From Acholoe squamosa (lineage: Eukaryota > Annelida > Polychaeta > Phyllodocida > Polynoidae), in NCBI GenBank assembly GCA_949317995.1, contig OX439040.1, positions 76,791,972-76,855,971 on the forward strand: a stretch of DNA of 64,000 nucleotides. Direction: 5' to 3'. The position numbers and the translations under genes are program-made. Below are positions 23,670 through 34,004 of this stretch, piece after piece; position 1 is the stretch's first letter, and each line of letters opens with the position of its first letter. The notes under the pieces were generated by a model that searched no databases, had not been told where the DNA came from, and was given only the letters and a program-made list of their open reading frames with translations.

Positions 23670-24234
23670 CTGAAAAGTAAAAGATTATATGTGTACACCT
23701 ATAAAAATCTTGGGTATCAAAATTCCTGCTGACTGTTATACAATGTATATCATAATCTCCCACATATTCTACAGTAAATATACCCCGCCTATACAACGCA
23801 CCCTGACTTCAGAATCATTCTATAAGGTGCAGTAGGCCTCCGATGTCCGTAAAAGTATGCGAGGTATGGCTTATACGTGAGGTATGGCTTACACCCGAGG
23901 TACTTAAAGGGTTAAACTCATATCCCAACACTATGTATCATGTATAGACTTCCTCAGTATTAATAAAAGACCCGCTCGGCATGTCTATGTAAAGTTGAGG
24001 TACCAGTGGCCAGGTGACCATGACCTTTAGTGACACTATAAGTCAAGCACGGCAGCTAATTTTAGAGTCTTGTCGGGTATTGGCATTATATGGAGGTGTT
24101 GTAAAGACTAATTTGATTTATGGTAGACCTAACTACTCCGAGGCCTACGCCGCTTGGTAAATCTAATATTAATGATTTATGGCAGGCCTAGACCACTGCT
24201 TGGGCTACAATGCTGCAATCTTAATTATGTACAT

Positions 24235-24330
24235 ATCGCACTGTGTATAGAGTTGCCATGATACATGAATGCAGCTCTAGCGAGTAACTCGCTAGGTGCA
24301 GTTTTCTCAAGCAGTCATGACGGCACTGGC
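24235..24330. repeat. ATGATGCA-family repeat, short copy
   Basis: Contains GATACATGAATGCAGC and GCGAGTAACTCGC, a 13-bp palindrome shared with the copies at 17425 and 39230. Confidence 0.6.
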
Positions 24331-24864
24331 TCTTTCATGGGATTTACACAGAACAGGGATATAAGTCAGCGTGTATAGGAAATTCTGAAGATACATATAG
24401 AAATTCTGAATTCATTGTAAAATGTGACAAAACTTTGATCTAAAAATAAAATTTGGGTAAATCCCTAGGCAAGCAAACTCAGAAACCAGGCAAAATTCTG
24501 AAAACTTACATCCTTGACAGATACTCTGCTAGGAGGGCCTATATGTGTGCTTGGGGAGTGTTAAAGGTCTGACATACATTTTACATGACTGTTGGTGTAG
24601 AAGTCATGGGTACATTGATTACTGCGTGGTACATCATTATCGCCCGCACCCGTCACCTGCTGTAGTGCCTGTATAATACTGCCTTTGTTAGCGGGTAGTC
24701 AGTGGTGAATAGGTACTGTGTCAGACTTTACGCCTTTATACAGTACTGATTTTGTACTTAAGGTGAATATGGCAACTGAAACATATTATCTGAAGTATAG
24801 GGCTTTGTTGGGAAACTAACTACTCACAATCAAACTCTGAGTTTGTCAATTCAGCATGTTTCCC
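24331..24864. other. Intron of the CDKL2-like gene, no feature seen
   Basis: No repeat ends or exon recognised. Confidence 0.5.
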
Positions 24865-24867
24865 TTA

Positions 24868-25186
24868 GGGAGTGGTCATTATTTATCAACAGGGGGGTGG
24901 TGGTGGGATTTCGCGCGGACGCGCGGACATTTTTTACGCCCCCCCCTCGACGGCAGTCAAAATTTTTTGCGCCCCCCCCGCGCCGGAGGCGCGGAGAGTT
25001 TTCGCGCCCCTCTTTGATCTATAGTAGCGCGCGGGCTTTTTTGCTAAAAAGAGGGTGAATTTTTTTAGCCCCCCCCTCAAGAGGGGTCAAAATTTTTTTA
25101 GCCCCCCCCTCGGGAGGGGTCTGAAAATTTTACGCCCCCCCCTCAAACCCACCCTACCCCCCTGTTGATAAATAATGACCACTCCC
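24868..25186. mobile_element. Harbinger-like MITE with TTA target duplication
   Basis: Long near-perfect inverted ends start GGGAGTGGTCATTATTTA and finish with the inverse. The element is bordered on both sides by TTA (24865-24867 and 25187-25189), the 3-bp duplication typical of PIF/Harbinger transposons. The inside is a set of short units ending GCCCCCCCCTC with T-rich starts. It is non-coding and 319 bp long. Confidence 0.88.
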
Positions 25187-25418
25187 TTATAGGGAACCGA
25201 AGTGTTTTCTGCGTGACTACAATTTTAGCCTCGAAGAGGGGCGTTTTATGACGTAACCGTGCTAGCCATAAGTAAGTCACAATGTTGAAGGGATAGGGGG
25301 TTTAACCTAGATCAAAATTTCTCTTAAACTCCTCTATTTTCAATATGGAGTCAGATGTATGGATTCATAATGTTGATTCACAGAATACAGAAGACTCATC
25401 CCGAGAATTTCAACTTTA

Positions 25419-25669
25419 GGCCACACCAAAAAATAAAGTTGGTCTTTTTTTTTTTTTAAAGAATTTTTTGGCGTCAAATGGATGGGAAAGTGAGGCGAGC
25501 GAACAAATTTTTTTTTTTAAATTTTGCCAAACATCACAAAGAGAAAACTTGTACAAACTGAAGCGAGCGAAATCCGTAGACAAGATTTTTTTTCAAAGAA
25601 AAAAAAATTTGTATTTCCGAAAATATGGAGAGGGCGATCCATAGACCAACTTAATTTTTTGGTGTGGCC
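25419..25669. mobile_element. Second TTA-flanked MITE family
   Basis: Inverted ends GGCCACACCAAAAAATAAAG and CTTAATTTTTTGGTGTGGCC, TTA on both sides (25416-25418 and 25670-25672), 251 bp. Inside are T-rich runs and a repeated GAGCGAA motif (AGCGAGCGAAC/AGCGAGCGAAA). The ends match no other element here except loosely 57644-57920. Confidence 0.88.
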
Positions 25670-25840
25670 TTATGGCTACTGAAATATTTAGAAATATTTG
25701 GCCCATCTCTCAGCACTGTGACCTACTTCCGTCTGGCACGGCCCGAGGCTATATTTCCGCTATTTTTGAATCTCGTGTTGACAGCTTCGGCTCCCTATGA
25801 TGTGGCGTGTGGTGTCTTATATGAGAGGCAGCGCTGCATG

Positions 25841-25988
25841 CAGTGGTGGATTGAGATGGGGTGCATGGGGAGCACCCCCTTCCCCTCCCCTTCGTTAATG
25901 TTTTACACCCCAAAATTTGCTCAAAAACAGGGGGAGCACCCCATACTTTTTGGCTATGCTCTCGTTCCAAATCCTGGATCCGCCACTG
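25841..25988. mobile_element. MITE with CAGTGG ends
   Basis: Inverted ends CAGTGGTGGATT and GGATCCGCCACTG with a 5-bp direct duplication GCATG on both sides (25836-25840 and 25989-25993). 148 bp, non-coding. The CAGTGGCGGATC end sequence is widespread among invertebrate MITEs. It accounts for the open frames at 25664-26068. Confidence 0.85.
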
Positions 25989-26221
25989 GCATGTATACAT
26001 ATACTGAATTCAACTACCATACTACAATTTTCATTGAGTGTCAGAGAAAAGAAAAGTCAGTATTTTAATCATCTTTCATTGCAACTGTAAAAAAGGCATA
26101 CTTTGTCATGAATGTTTTTTTTATCATGTCTAGCACTATAGTAAAAAAATTTGAATGTGTCTTAAAACACTACCATTAGCCTTAGTGCTTGACTAGGGGG
26201 CTCAGGAATTTCTTTACTTAC

Positions 26222-26361
26222 CTTCATTAAATCTAGTGCTAGAGCAGAGAGGCGTGGGAATTTCTTTTCCAATGGTTCTGTCTCGCGGACCTCTGGTAAC
26301 CGCATGCCGACAAATAATGGGTTTTTGTAGAAAATATCTCGATGTCGTTGTGTAAGGTTTC
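26222..26361 (-). CDS. CDKL2: CDKL2-like gene: kinase subdomain X exon
   Basis: 140 nt between acceptor CTTTACAG and donor AAG|GTAAGTAAAG. It joins in phase to the 26836-26948 exon, giving G-N at the junction. It reads NLTQRHRDIFYKNPLFVGMR, then LPEVRETEPLEKKFPRLS and ALALDLMK. The LTQRH.E.F.KNP.F.G.RLPE pattern followed by EPLE....LS is diagnostic for the CDKL1/2/3 group, and the fit is closest to CDKL2 and CDKL3. Confidence 0.96.
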
Positions 26362-26673
26362 CTGTAAAGGCCATTGCATTGTATCAGTGACATAGAATTA
26401 TCATTTTATTAGCATTTAACATAAAAAAAATTAGGGCCCTGCTAGGTTTTACTGGAATATCTAAAATAGTCCATCTTATTTTTTGAAAGATCAATTCTAA
26501 GTATGCCTTTGAATAACCAAATCCCATGAAAAAAATCTATATTACAAATAAGAGCTTAAATTAAAATTTTTCTTAAGTTCTCCCCATTCATTTTTATGCT
26601 GCATCGAAGTTGTTCAGCTGCTTAGCATCTCTATTAAAGAACTTATCAAATTTAAACATTATTCATATAAAAT

Positions 26674-26815
26674 CAGAGATGCCACTCACTGGCCGACAAA
26701 AACCAGGAAAACTGGACTTTGGACACATTTTCCCAGGAATTTAACATTATTTGATACAGAAATCTTGGAATCAAAACCAGGAATTCCTGGTAAACCAGGA
26801 AAAGTGGCATCTCTG
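26674..26815. mobile_element. MITE with CAGAGATGCCAC ends
   Basis: Inverted ends CAGAGATGCCAC and GTGGCATCTCTG with a 6-bp direct duplication TAAAAT on both sides. 142 bp, with internal CCAGGAAAA/TTCCTGG repeats. It lies just 20 bp downstream of the kinase exon border at 26836 in the gene's sense. Confidence 0.8.
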
Positions 26816-26835
26816 TAAAATTCACATGAACTTAC

Positions 26836-26948
26836 CAAAACATTTGACTATGTGGTAAAGCTGGTCGATGTCTGAGTCGCCTGGAAACAGTGGCTCGCCG
26901 GTCAGCATCTCAGCCACTAGGCACCCAACCGCCCAGATATCAACCGCC
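26836..26948 (-). CDS. CDKL2: CDKL2-like gene: kinase subdomain IX exon
   Basis: 113 nt between acceptor GTTAACAG and donor TTTTG|GTAAGTTC, phase 2 in and phase 1 out, matching both neighbours. It encodes [20 protein letters not shown], then [17 protein letters not shown]. The invariant D-W-GC pattern of subdomain IX (DIWAVGC) and the CMGC-specific LFPG.S..DQL follow. [20 protein letters not shown] is very close to vertebrate CDKL1/CDKL2. Confidence 0.96.
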
Positions 26949-27269
26949 CTGTTAACAGTAACACATACATGGGGGGTATATTACCTTTTTAAAACATTGT
27001 CGCCTTAGTGCAAGAAGGTTATAACTGACATTTTGGAAAAAAAAGAGTTTTCTTCAGTTTTTAACATGTATTGACACTATGAAAGTACTGCAGCTCCGTC
27101 TGTGTTATATGCGCCTACAGGCACCAGTGCAATGTTGCTGTTTGCACTTTGTGCTTAAGTAAGTGGAACACTTCTTTTGCCTCTCCTGCAAAACTTGAAA
27201 AATGCAGATACAACCTTCTTGCACTAATGCGACGTTATTACGATATAGTAAAGGGAAAGTAGTGTAAAT

Positions 27270-27566
27270 TACCTTAATCTCCTGCATATAAGGCGCATCT
27301 TATACATGAATCAGAGGCTCCTTGTACCTTATAGAATCAGCCCAAAGTCTGGGTGTGTCTTATAGGTGAGTTACCTTTACTACAGAACTGTTTTTTTTTT
27401 GTCTTTTTTTTAAACTGTTTATTTGGTCCTGGTTTTACAATGATCAGTTATACTGGTCAACCCAAAGTAAACCAGGGGTGCTTGAAGGATGCGCCTTATA
27501 GGTTTTCCTTCAACTCAGGGTGTGTCTTATATGTGAGATGCGCCTTATACACAGGAGATTACGGTA
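27270..27566. mobile_element. CCGTAA-family element
   Basis: Ends TACCTTAATCTCCTGC and GCAGGAGA-type ACAGGAGATTACGGTA, TA borders, about 297 bp, internal TATAAGGCGC and GCGCCTTATA blocks. A partial second copy follows at about 27580-27645. Confidence 0.85.
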
Positions 27567-27885
27567 AGCCCGAAAATCGGCATTTCCTGAAAGTCTACCC
27601 CCGCCCTGTGGCTGAGGTTGGCTTATGAAATGGGTTTTACGGTACATGCAAATTTTCTTGAGCTTTTTATAATCTAAAGATTTTATAACCAAGAAACCAA
27701 TGACGGCAATAAGTCTAAGATGACATTTATTCAGGAGGGTGACAGGTGAGAATGATTTATGGAAGCGTTTGTCGGTAATCCTTAAATATTTTATCTTGGA
27801 GCAATCAACAGAATTGCATTAACTTTTGAGGGAAACAGATTACAAAAGCCACAAGACTCAAACTTTGAATACAGTGAACTTGATA

Positions 27886-28107
27886 TACATAAAACACTGC
27901 TCATAAACCGACCTCCGTCATATGCCTGGTGTAGACTTTTTGGAGATTTTTATAAGCCGATTTTGGGAGCAGTTTAAAATAGTTTTCTTTTTTTCCCATC
28001 ATAAGAAAACCCTGGTCATAAGCCCGGGGTAGATTTTGAAATTCTAGGAGCAGATTTCTGTCAAAAATCCCAAAAAAGAATCGGCTTATGACCAGGGTTT
28101 TATGGTA
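27886..28107. mobile_element. CCGTAA-family element, AAAACCC subtype
   Basis: Ends TACATAAAACACTGCTCATA and TATGACCAGGGTTTTATGGTA, with GGCTTATGA/TCATAAACCGA blocks. Degenerate but clearly inverted. Confidence 0.7.
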
Positions 28108-28413
28108 CATGCATATTGTCATATTTACAGGCTTATGGTACATAAACTGAATCAGAAGAGATTACAGAAATGGTGATTCTGATAGCTCAGATTATATATG
28201 GCATTTCAATTTTCTTTTATTTTGTATTTTCTTTCTTTTTTGCTATACTGTCTTACTGTGAGAAACATTCCTGAGGCTTAAAAAAATCCGGAATGAAAAA
28301 CCCCTTGATCTGGACAAAATGTTTTTGAATGAATTTTGTGAATATTCGGCTAAAGGTAATGAAATATGTAGGTAACCCTAGTTGTCACCTAACATCAGCA
28401 ATGTCTCTATTTC

Positions 28414-28629
28414 TATAAAACTCTGCATATTAGCCGTGGCTTACAGACCTTTTTAGATCCTTGCTGTGGGTTATAGGATCACCCTGAACTTAGGGGAGTG
28501 GCTTATACGCAGGGTTTAACATGATAGACATAAGTAACTGGGACCTTATAACTGGGGCTTATAACGTCTTCTCAGAGTGCGGAGTGCGGTATATTCGCGG
28601 GCGCTGCTTATACGCAGGGTTTTACGATA
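28414..28629. mobile_element. CCGTAA-family element, degenerate
   Basis: Ends ATAAAACTCTGCATATTAG and GCTTATACGCAGGGTTTTAC, with internal GGCTTATACGC. No clean TA border at the left. Confidence 0.6.
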
Positions 28630-28654
28630 TTATTGCTACAGATACTGCATTGAT

Positions 28655-28770
28655 GCCTATTAGTCAGTATGATGCATAGATACAGCCCTAACTAATCTAC
28701 TCACAACAGCTACATCCAAGCATCATGCCGGACCTACAGGGTTGATACAGTCCTGGAGTGTCGGCATGAT
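28655..28770. repeat. ATGATGCA-family repeat
   Basis: Contains GCCTATTAGTCAGTATGATGCA and GTGTCGGCATGATGCC in the arrangement seen in other family members. Confidence 0.6.
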
Positions 28771-28908
28771 GCCACATGAGCATAGACAGCCACCGCACCT
28801 CGGGGCCGATACCACACCCAAACCAAGGCCGAGTGCATCTCCCTCAGCCCCAAAAGAATAAGAATAGGTAAAGTTTTCCAAACTCTGAGCACATTTCTCT
28901 AGAACTCA

Positions 28909-29088
<180 letters not shown>

Positions 29089-29124
29089 CTACAAGAAAAA
29101 GGAGTAGGAAATTTTGCATTAGTT

Positions 29125-29230
29125 TTGGCAATTCTTTGTGGAATCCAAAGTCACACAACTTCACCACCACAAATTCACCGGATATTCTCCTGCTTGATGT
29201 CACAATAAATGTTCTACGAGAAAAATGGAA
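29125..29230 (-). pseudogene. Decayed tandem copy of the CDKL2 catalytic exon
   Basis: About 128 bp upstream (in gene sense) of the true exon, the stretch with GAATCCAAAGTCACACAACTTCACCACC, CTCCTGCTTGATGTCAC and TCTACGAGAAAAATGG repeats the 3' half of the exon and its acceptor side (29008-29105). The HRD triad has become Y-C-D, an in-frame stop follows N-I, and a deletion shifts the frame before C-D-F-G. It cannot encode an active kinase. It looks like a small tandem duplication that has since decayed. Confidence 0.85.
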
Positions 29231-30635
29231 AGCGGAAAATCTCACATTAAGTAGGAAAGACATTTCCTGCAAACATAGTATAGGGATAAAAGTCACCACA
29301 GAAATCTCTGAAATGTTCATTTATTTTCCCCTGGATCCAGAAGCGGACACTAAGACCTTTTCCTTTTATCTGTCATTCTCCACACTAAACCAACATTTAA
29401 CCGTAAACCTATAATCAAGGCATCATAAATGTAAAATAGAAATTCCAAAGCCATTCTAGATCAAAACCTTACTTTCAAGGGGGGGGGGATGCCCAAATTG
29501 GAATAAGTTTTTTTGATACACCCCAGAGATCAGAATAATGAGTGATATATTCTGGTACATGATGACATTTTCCCTGCCCACTTAATTTTCACTGACTTTC
29601 CATGACGTATGAGAACCCTGCTGATATAGACATGGCAAAGTGGGCATTTTTGGGGCTTAGTGACATGTGACATGGCAGGTTCTGTTTTTATCTCTGTATC
29701 AGAATACAGTTCCAGTTTATCAGAATTCTCTGTAAATATGACCCTTTGAACTATTACTCTATGTTGGGTAAGACTGCAGGTGACCATATAGGACATAGTG
29801 AGGTGTAGTTGTGGACACATCAAACACATTACATCATGTGTAGTAGTCATTAGCAGGGCTAGTGTCCACCTGAGGTCAGGGGTCAAAGTCTGCACTACAT
29901 CCACGTTGGGCGGGGGGGGGGGTCACTCTTCTAGCGTTCAGTGCTATTGATAGGAGCCCACTGAACTTGACAAGGGGTGTTTTTTTCGACCATTCCTTTT
30001 GAGAAAATGCTCTTTTATGGGCCAAAATGAGTATTTTTCAGGCAGAATATAGTTTAATAGTTTTACCATTACTTAGGACAGGTATGGTATTTGGTCTTTT
30101 ATTGGGAAAGTGCCCATTTGTTCAATTTCAATAAAAATCTGAGGGCTGGATAGATAGGGAGTACCCCCCCTCCCCCACTCCTAGTTAGAAGGACAGAGAT
30201 ATAGGTGTTGGTGAGGTAGAACAATGTCAGTATTGAAGTGTCCACCAGTAACAGCGCACCACTCATCTCCACATAGATCTAAACATCTTTTTAAATCAAG
30301 GTAAGCTCACATATTTATAAATTCCCTTAAATTAGGAAATATATCCAGGGCTGTTTAGCACATTAATGTAATATGGCAATTATGCTGCCATGTAACCAGG
30401 GATACATTGATTCATGATGCCACACCTGGAGTGTTGATCCACTACCGGAGGGGGGTCACAATGCAGACGGTCATGATATATCCTGCATAATCTCTTGAAG
30501 TGATGTGCATTGCTGCAGTCGCGCGCCTTCCACATCCGTGCCTTACCCCTTCACATACCCCAGATTCACTAGAATTCTTTTTGATTTTATTTCTTTAAAA
30601 CTACACCCTTCTTTGAAAAATCACATCTACCCCAA
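29231..30635. other. Upstream intron or intergenic DNA; kinase N-lobe exons not found
   Basis: I looked for a glycine-rich loop, a VAIK lysine or an REI/K-LL helix on the minus strand and saw none, though very short exons could be missed. G runs lie at 29478-29488 and 29909-29920. Near 30370-30430 there is a weak ATGATGCA-type repeat. Confidence 0.45.
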
Positions 30636-30906
30636 TACCCCTCATATAAGGCGTACCGCTCGTATAAGGCACACCCAGACTTTAAGGATCTTCCAGAAAA
30701 ATTTAAAGAAAGAAATATGCTGTTCTAATCGATGGATTTTCGAACTTATGGATAACTAAGACGTCCCTCAAATTGGCCTAAAACAACTTTTGAATTCATG
30801 CGAGACCTCGGGAAGACTTAACTCTCAGCTTTTCCTCACTCTATAGGGTGCACCAGGGCCCTGTCTATGCATATAAGATGCGCCTTATACGCAGGATATT
30901 ACAGTA
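30636..30906. mobile_element. CCGTAA-family element
   Basis: CTCATATAAGGCGTACCGC at left and GCGCCTTATACGCAGGATATTACAGTA at right (the latter read in two parts). The left end is degenerate. Confidence 0.65.
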
Positions 30907-30924
30907 CTTTGCAGGTCTGGCTTA

Positions 30925-31065
30925 TACCGTGAATCCTCTCGTATATGCCGCGGCTAGTACCAGAACCCAAATTAAATTGCAGCCTGGTTGAAGCCTATAG
31001 CTCATCTTCCAGCTCAGGGTGTGGCTTATATGAGGGATGCGGCTTATACGGGAGAATTTACGGTG
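30925..31065. mobile_element. CCGTAA-family element, AATTTACGG subtype
   Basis: Ends TACCGTGAATCCTCTCGTA and TACGGGAGAATTTACGGTG, about 141 bp. It lies only 20 bp from the preceding copy. Confidence 0.8.
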
Positions 31066-31213
31066 GGTGAGGTTTTAAGGTATTCCATATAAGTGACAAT
31101 GGTGGGATGACAGTGCATTTAGTGACACTGATTACATCCCTGATGTAATACACAGATAACGGTGTTAGACAAGCGGCTTATGCTGCATGACTCAGCATAT
31201 CCTACTACAGCAG

Positions 31214-31434
31214 TACCTTGCGTATATGGTGCACCCGCATATAACAAGCCCCCAGAGATCAGTCGAAATGTTATAATGCTTTGGCTTGATTTTTGAAGGT
31301 TTAGTAAAGTACTGGTCTACATTGAGAGTACCCCACCTATAGGACCCACCCTGACTTTGGGCTGATTCTATAAGATACAGGAGGTCTCAGATTTGCGTGT
31401 AAGCTCTGAGGATTATGCACAAGGTTTTATGGTA
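31214..31434. mobile_element. CCGTAA-family element, degenerate
   Basis: Ends TACCTTGCGTATATGG and AAGGTTTTATGGTA, with internal CCACCTATAGGACC and CATATAACAAG blocks. Confidence 0.6.
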
Positions 31435-31694
31435 GCTGACTCAACTCGTGTATAAGGCCCACCTTATATCTAAGCATCTTCACCTAAGACCCACCCAGAG
31501 TTCAGCCAAATGCTATACAGCATAGCTTGGGCTTAATTTTGAACAGTTTGCTGTTAATTGATTATATTTCCATAGTCTACCTTTAAAATGCACACTGACT
31601 TAGATAAGACCTGATAAGATTCTAAAAGGCGCAGTTAGGGATTATTAGTGTATGAGCTGCGCCTTTACATGTTTAGCAGGAATGTAAGGGCTGT

Positions 31695-31820
31695 ACCAAC
31701 ACATCATGCCCATTGGACGTCATAATGCATGAATGCCAAATGTGGACCTGCCAGAGCTATAGTGGTGCAATATGCCAATCCTTCAGGAGTGTTATCATCA
31801 AACTTGTAGGGTTGACACTA
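31695..31820. repeat. ATGATGCA-family repeat
   Basis: CATCATGCCCATTGGACGTC and ATAATGCATGAATGCC in the same order as at 39230 and 17425. Confidence 0.65.
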
Positions 31821-31855
31821 TGCTTGAAAGTAGTCTTGTCGAGTTTCTCACACAC

Positions 31856-32423
31856 TACCGTAAAACCTCACTTATACAGGGGCGTAGGAAAAGGGGGGGG
31901 GGGCCTGGGCCCCCCCAATCATAAAGGAGGTGGGGCCTGAGTATGTCTGGGCCCCCCCAAAATTTCCCAAGAATTCATTATGAATTGAACAAGAAACTAA
32001 AACTTTGCATCATCAAAGTAGATTGATATAGTAATGGGATAGGGGAAAGGGGTGCCTGGGCCTCAAATGAGATCTAAAATTCATAAAAAATTACTTTTCT
32101 ACACAAATTTCATATAGGTCTGTATAGGCGCTATTGCGCTTGAGCCGACAATTCAAGGTGGCCCTGGTGGGGCCCCCGCTGGGCCCCCCCAATGAAGGTT
32201 TGCTTCCTACGCCTCTGTTATAAGCTTACCTTAGCTATTAGCCGAATGTGAGTTTGAGAGAAAAAATTCGGATTATAGGAAAAAGGTTTAAAATTAACTT
32301 TCTCTTTAATCTATTATATCAAAACTTCACCCTTAAGCTGAATTAGAGTTTCAGGGGAAAAATCGGCTTATATGAAAAATAAATGAAAAAAAATTTTTGG
32401 CTTATAGGTGAGGTTTTACGGTA
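31856..32423. mobile_element. CCGTAA-family element split by a second transposon
   Basis: Left end TACCGTAAAACCTCACTTATA and right end TATAGGTGAGGTTTTACGGTA are perfect inverses with TA borders. The left part is interrupted at 31877 by the CAGGGGCG element and resumes at 32218 with TTATAAGC. Without the insert the host element would be about 222 bp. Confidence 0.9.
31877..32217. mobile_element. MITE with CAGGGGCGTAGGAA ends, nested in a CCGTAA element
   Basis: Inverted ends CAGGGGCGTAGGAA and TTCCTACGCCTCTG, 341 bp, with a 5-bp direct duplication TTATA at 31872-31876 and 32218-32222. Internal blocks GGGCCTGGGCCCCCCC recur three times. Confidence 0.9.
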
Positions 32424-32511
32424 TATATTTTATTGCAAATTAAATATATCATTGCAAATACATTTTCTGGTCCAATTATGATTTCACACAGTTAAATTCC
32501 TTATGTTGCAG

Positions 32512-33573
32512 ATGTCGGGTCAGTTAGTGCTTGTGACGGGTGCCTCGGGATACATTGCCACCCATGTGGTCAAAATCCTCCTGGAACAAGGCTACCGCGT
32601 CAGGGGAACGGTTCGCTCACTGAAGAACGAGACCAAAGTAAAGCCTCTGCGGGACCTGAGCGTTGGGGCCCAGTACCCATTGGAGCTGGTAGAGGCTGAC
32701 CTAAATGAGGAGGCTTCATGGGCAGCTGCAACTAAGGACTGCATCTACATTCACCACACAGCAAGTCCCTTCCCACTCGAGAACCCGGCCCATGAAGACG
32801 TGCTTATTAAACCTGCTGTTAACGGTACCCTGTGTGTTCTACGAGCGTGCAGTCCGAGTGTCAAGCGAGTCATCCTTACCAGTTCTGTCGTTTCTGTGAA
32901 CAATGGATTCGAGAAACGAGCCGAGCCATGGACCGAGAAGGACTGGACCGACCCTGACAAGGCCACAAGTATGTATAACAAGAGTAAGGTTCTTGCTGAG
33001 AAGGCTGCATGGGACTATGTGAACAATCTGCCGGCAGATAGCAAGTTTGAGTTGGCGACCATCCTACCAGGCTTTGTGATGGGCCCAGTGCTGTGTGGTA
33101 CCGCTAGCACCAGCGCTTTTCTACCTACTATGTTCCTGACCAATCAGGGTCCGGCCTTCCCCCCGGTAGGCTCAGGCTTTGTTGATGTCCGCGATGTTGC
33201 CTTAGCTCATGTCAATGCCATGATCATTCCCGAGGCTGCCGGTCACCGACATATCCTGGCTCCAATCTCGAGGCAGTTCAAGGACGCTGCTCTCATACTG
33301 GAGGCAGAGTTCAGGCCACAGGGGTACAACGTCCTGACTCGGGAAATGCCGGCCTTCCTTGCCAGGTTTATGGGATTGTTTGTAGCTCAGGTTAAAGCCA
33401 TGATACCCGCACTGGGTCCTGCACCCGTGTTTGACTGCTCGAGGATGCGGAATGTACTCAACATAACTCCTCGGGACTTCAGGAACACTATGGTGGACAT
33501 GGCCTACTCAATGATTGAGGGCGGGCATATTTACAAAGGTGCTAATTACACAGGCCCAAAATACTCTGAATAA
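32512..33573 (+). CDS. Dihydroflavonol-4-reductase-like NADP(H)-dependent reductase (extended SDR)
   Basis: 353 residues if started at the ATG at 32512. A frame-compatible ATG lies at 32503, but TTATGTTGCAG right before 32512 is a textbook splice acceptor, so the coding exon probably starts at its own ATG after a 5'-UTR intron. Residues 8-16 (VTGASGYIA) form the Rossmann GxxGxxA nucleotide loop. Arg35 in GTVRS suggests NADPH preference. ADL at 62-64 contacts the adenine. S125 (ILTSS), Y155 and K159 (YNKSK) make the SDR catalytic set. ILPGFVMGP and the GFVDVRDVALAH segment are characteristic of the dihydroflavonol/anthocyanidin reductase and yeast GRE2-like group. Animals do not make flavonoids, so the substrate is probably another aldehyde or ketone (inference). 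The coding region is uninterrupted and intact, unusual beside the many-exon kinase, and its GC content is visibly higher than its surroundings. The protein should be soluble: no signal peptide or membrane segment is seen. Confidence 0.95.
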   Translation: MSGQLVLVTGASGYIATHVVKILLEQGYRVRGTVRSLKNETKVKPLRDLSVGAQYPLELVEADLNEEASWAAATKDCIYIHHTASPFPLENPAHEDVLIKPAVNGTLCVLRACSPSVKRVILTSSVVSVNNGFEKRAEPWTEKDWTDPDKATSMYNKSKVLAEKAAWDYVNNLPADSKFELATILPGFVMGPVLCGTASTSAFLPTMFLTNQGPAFPPVGSGFVDVRDVALAHVNAMIIPEAAGHRHILAPISRQFKDAALILEAEFRPQGYNVLTREMPAFLARFMGLFVAQVKAMIPALGPAPVFDCSRMRNVLNITPRDFRNTMVDMAYSMIEGGHIYKGANYTGPKYSE

Positions 33574-33829
33574 TTTCATTAAATATTCATGTTTCAAAAT
33601 GGATGATTTTTATACTGCTCACTGTATGCAAAACCACAATGGACATTTATATTTTCTGTCATCACTTTTTCCTTTTTTGTATTGTTTTCTCCATTATTTG
33701 GATTTTTTTTAGGCCTATCAGTAAATGTCATAATATTGTTACATCTATTTTAATAACCTTGTTATGAATATAGTGGGTCTTTTGTCTTGCCTTGCAGTTC
33801 TCACACAGGGTGTATCATAACTGATTTGC

Positions 33830-33835
33830 AATAAA
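33830..33835 (+). terminator. Putative polyadenylation signal of the reductase
   Basis: AATAAA lies 257 bp after the stop codon, on the coding strand, and is the first canonical signal seen downstream. Confidence 0.5.
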
Positions 33836-33899
33836 ATTACCTCAAACTGCAGGTATTACTGTTCAATGCCGAACTAATAGGAATCATAACTGACCAATG

Positions 33900-34004
33900 A
33901 GGTAATTCCCTTCATTCAGTGCAGACTTTTTAGGGTGCATTACATGACACCTGGTACCCATCATGCTGGCTGTTTTCAGTGCTGATCTGTGCAGGTACCA
34001 GACA
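33900..34004. repeat. Dispersed repeat shared with about 43310-43405 and (inverted) 17255-17310
   Basis: TTCATTCAGTGCAGA, TTACATGACACCTGGTACCC and ATCATGCTGGCTGTTTTCAG have close counterparts at 43310-43405, and the first half is inverted near 17255-17310. Confidence 0.6.

Noticed and set aside
25664-26068. 134-codon open frame on the plus strand as a gene
   Set aside because: It runs through the 148-bp CAGTGG MITE and its flanks, with an overlapping frame on the other strand.
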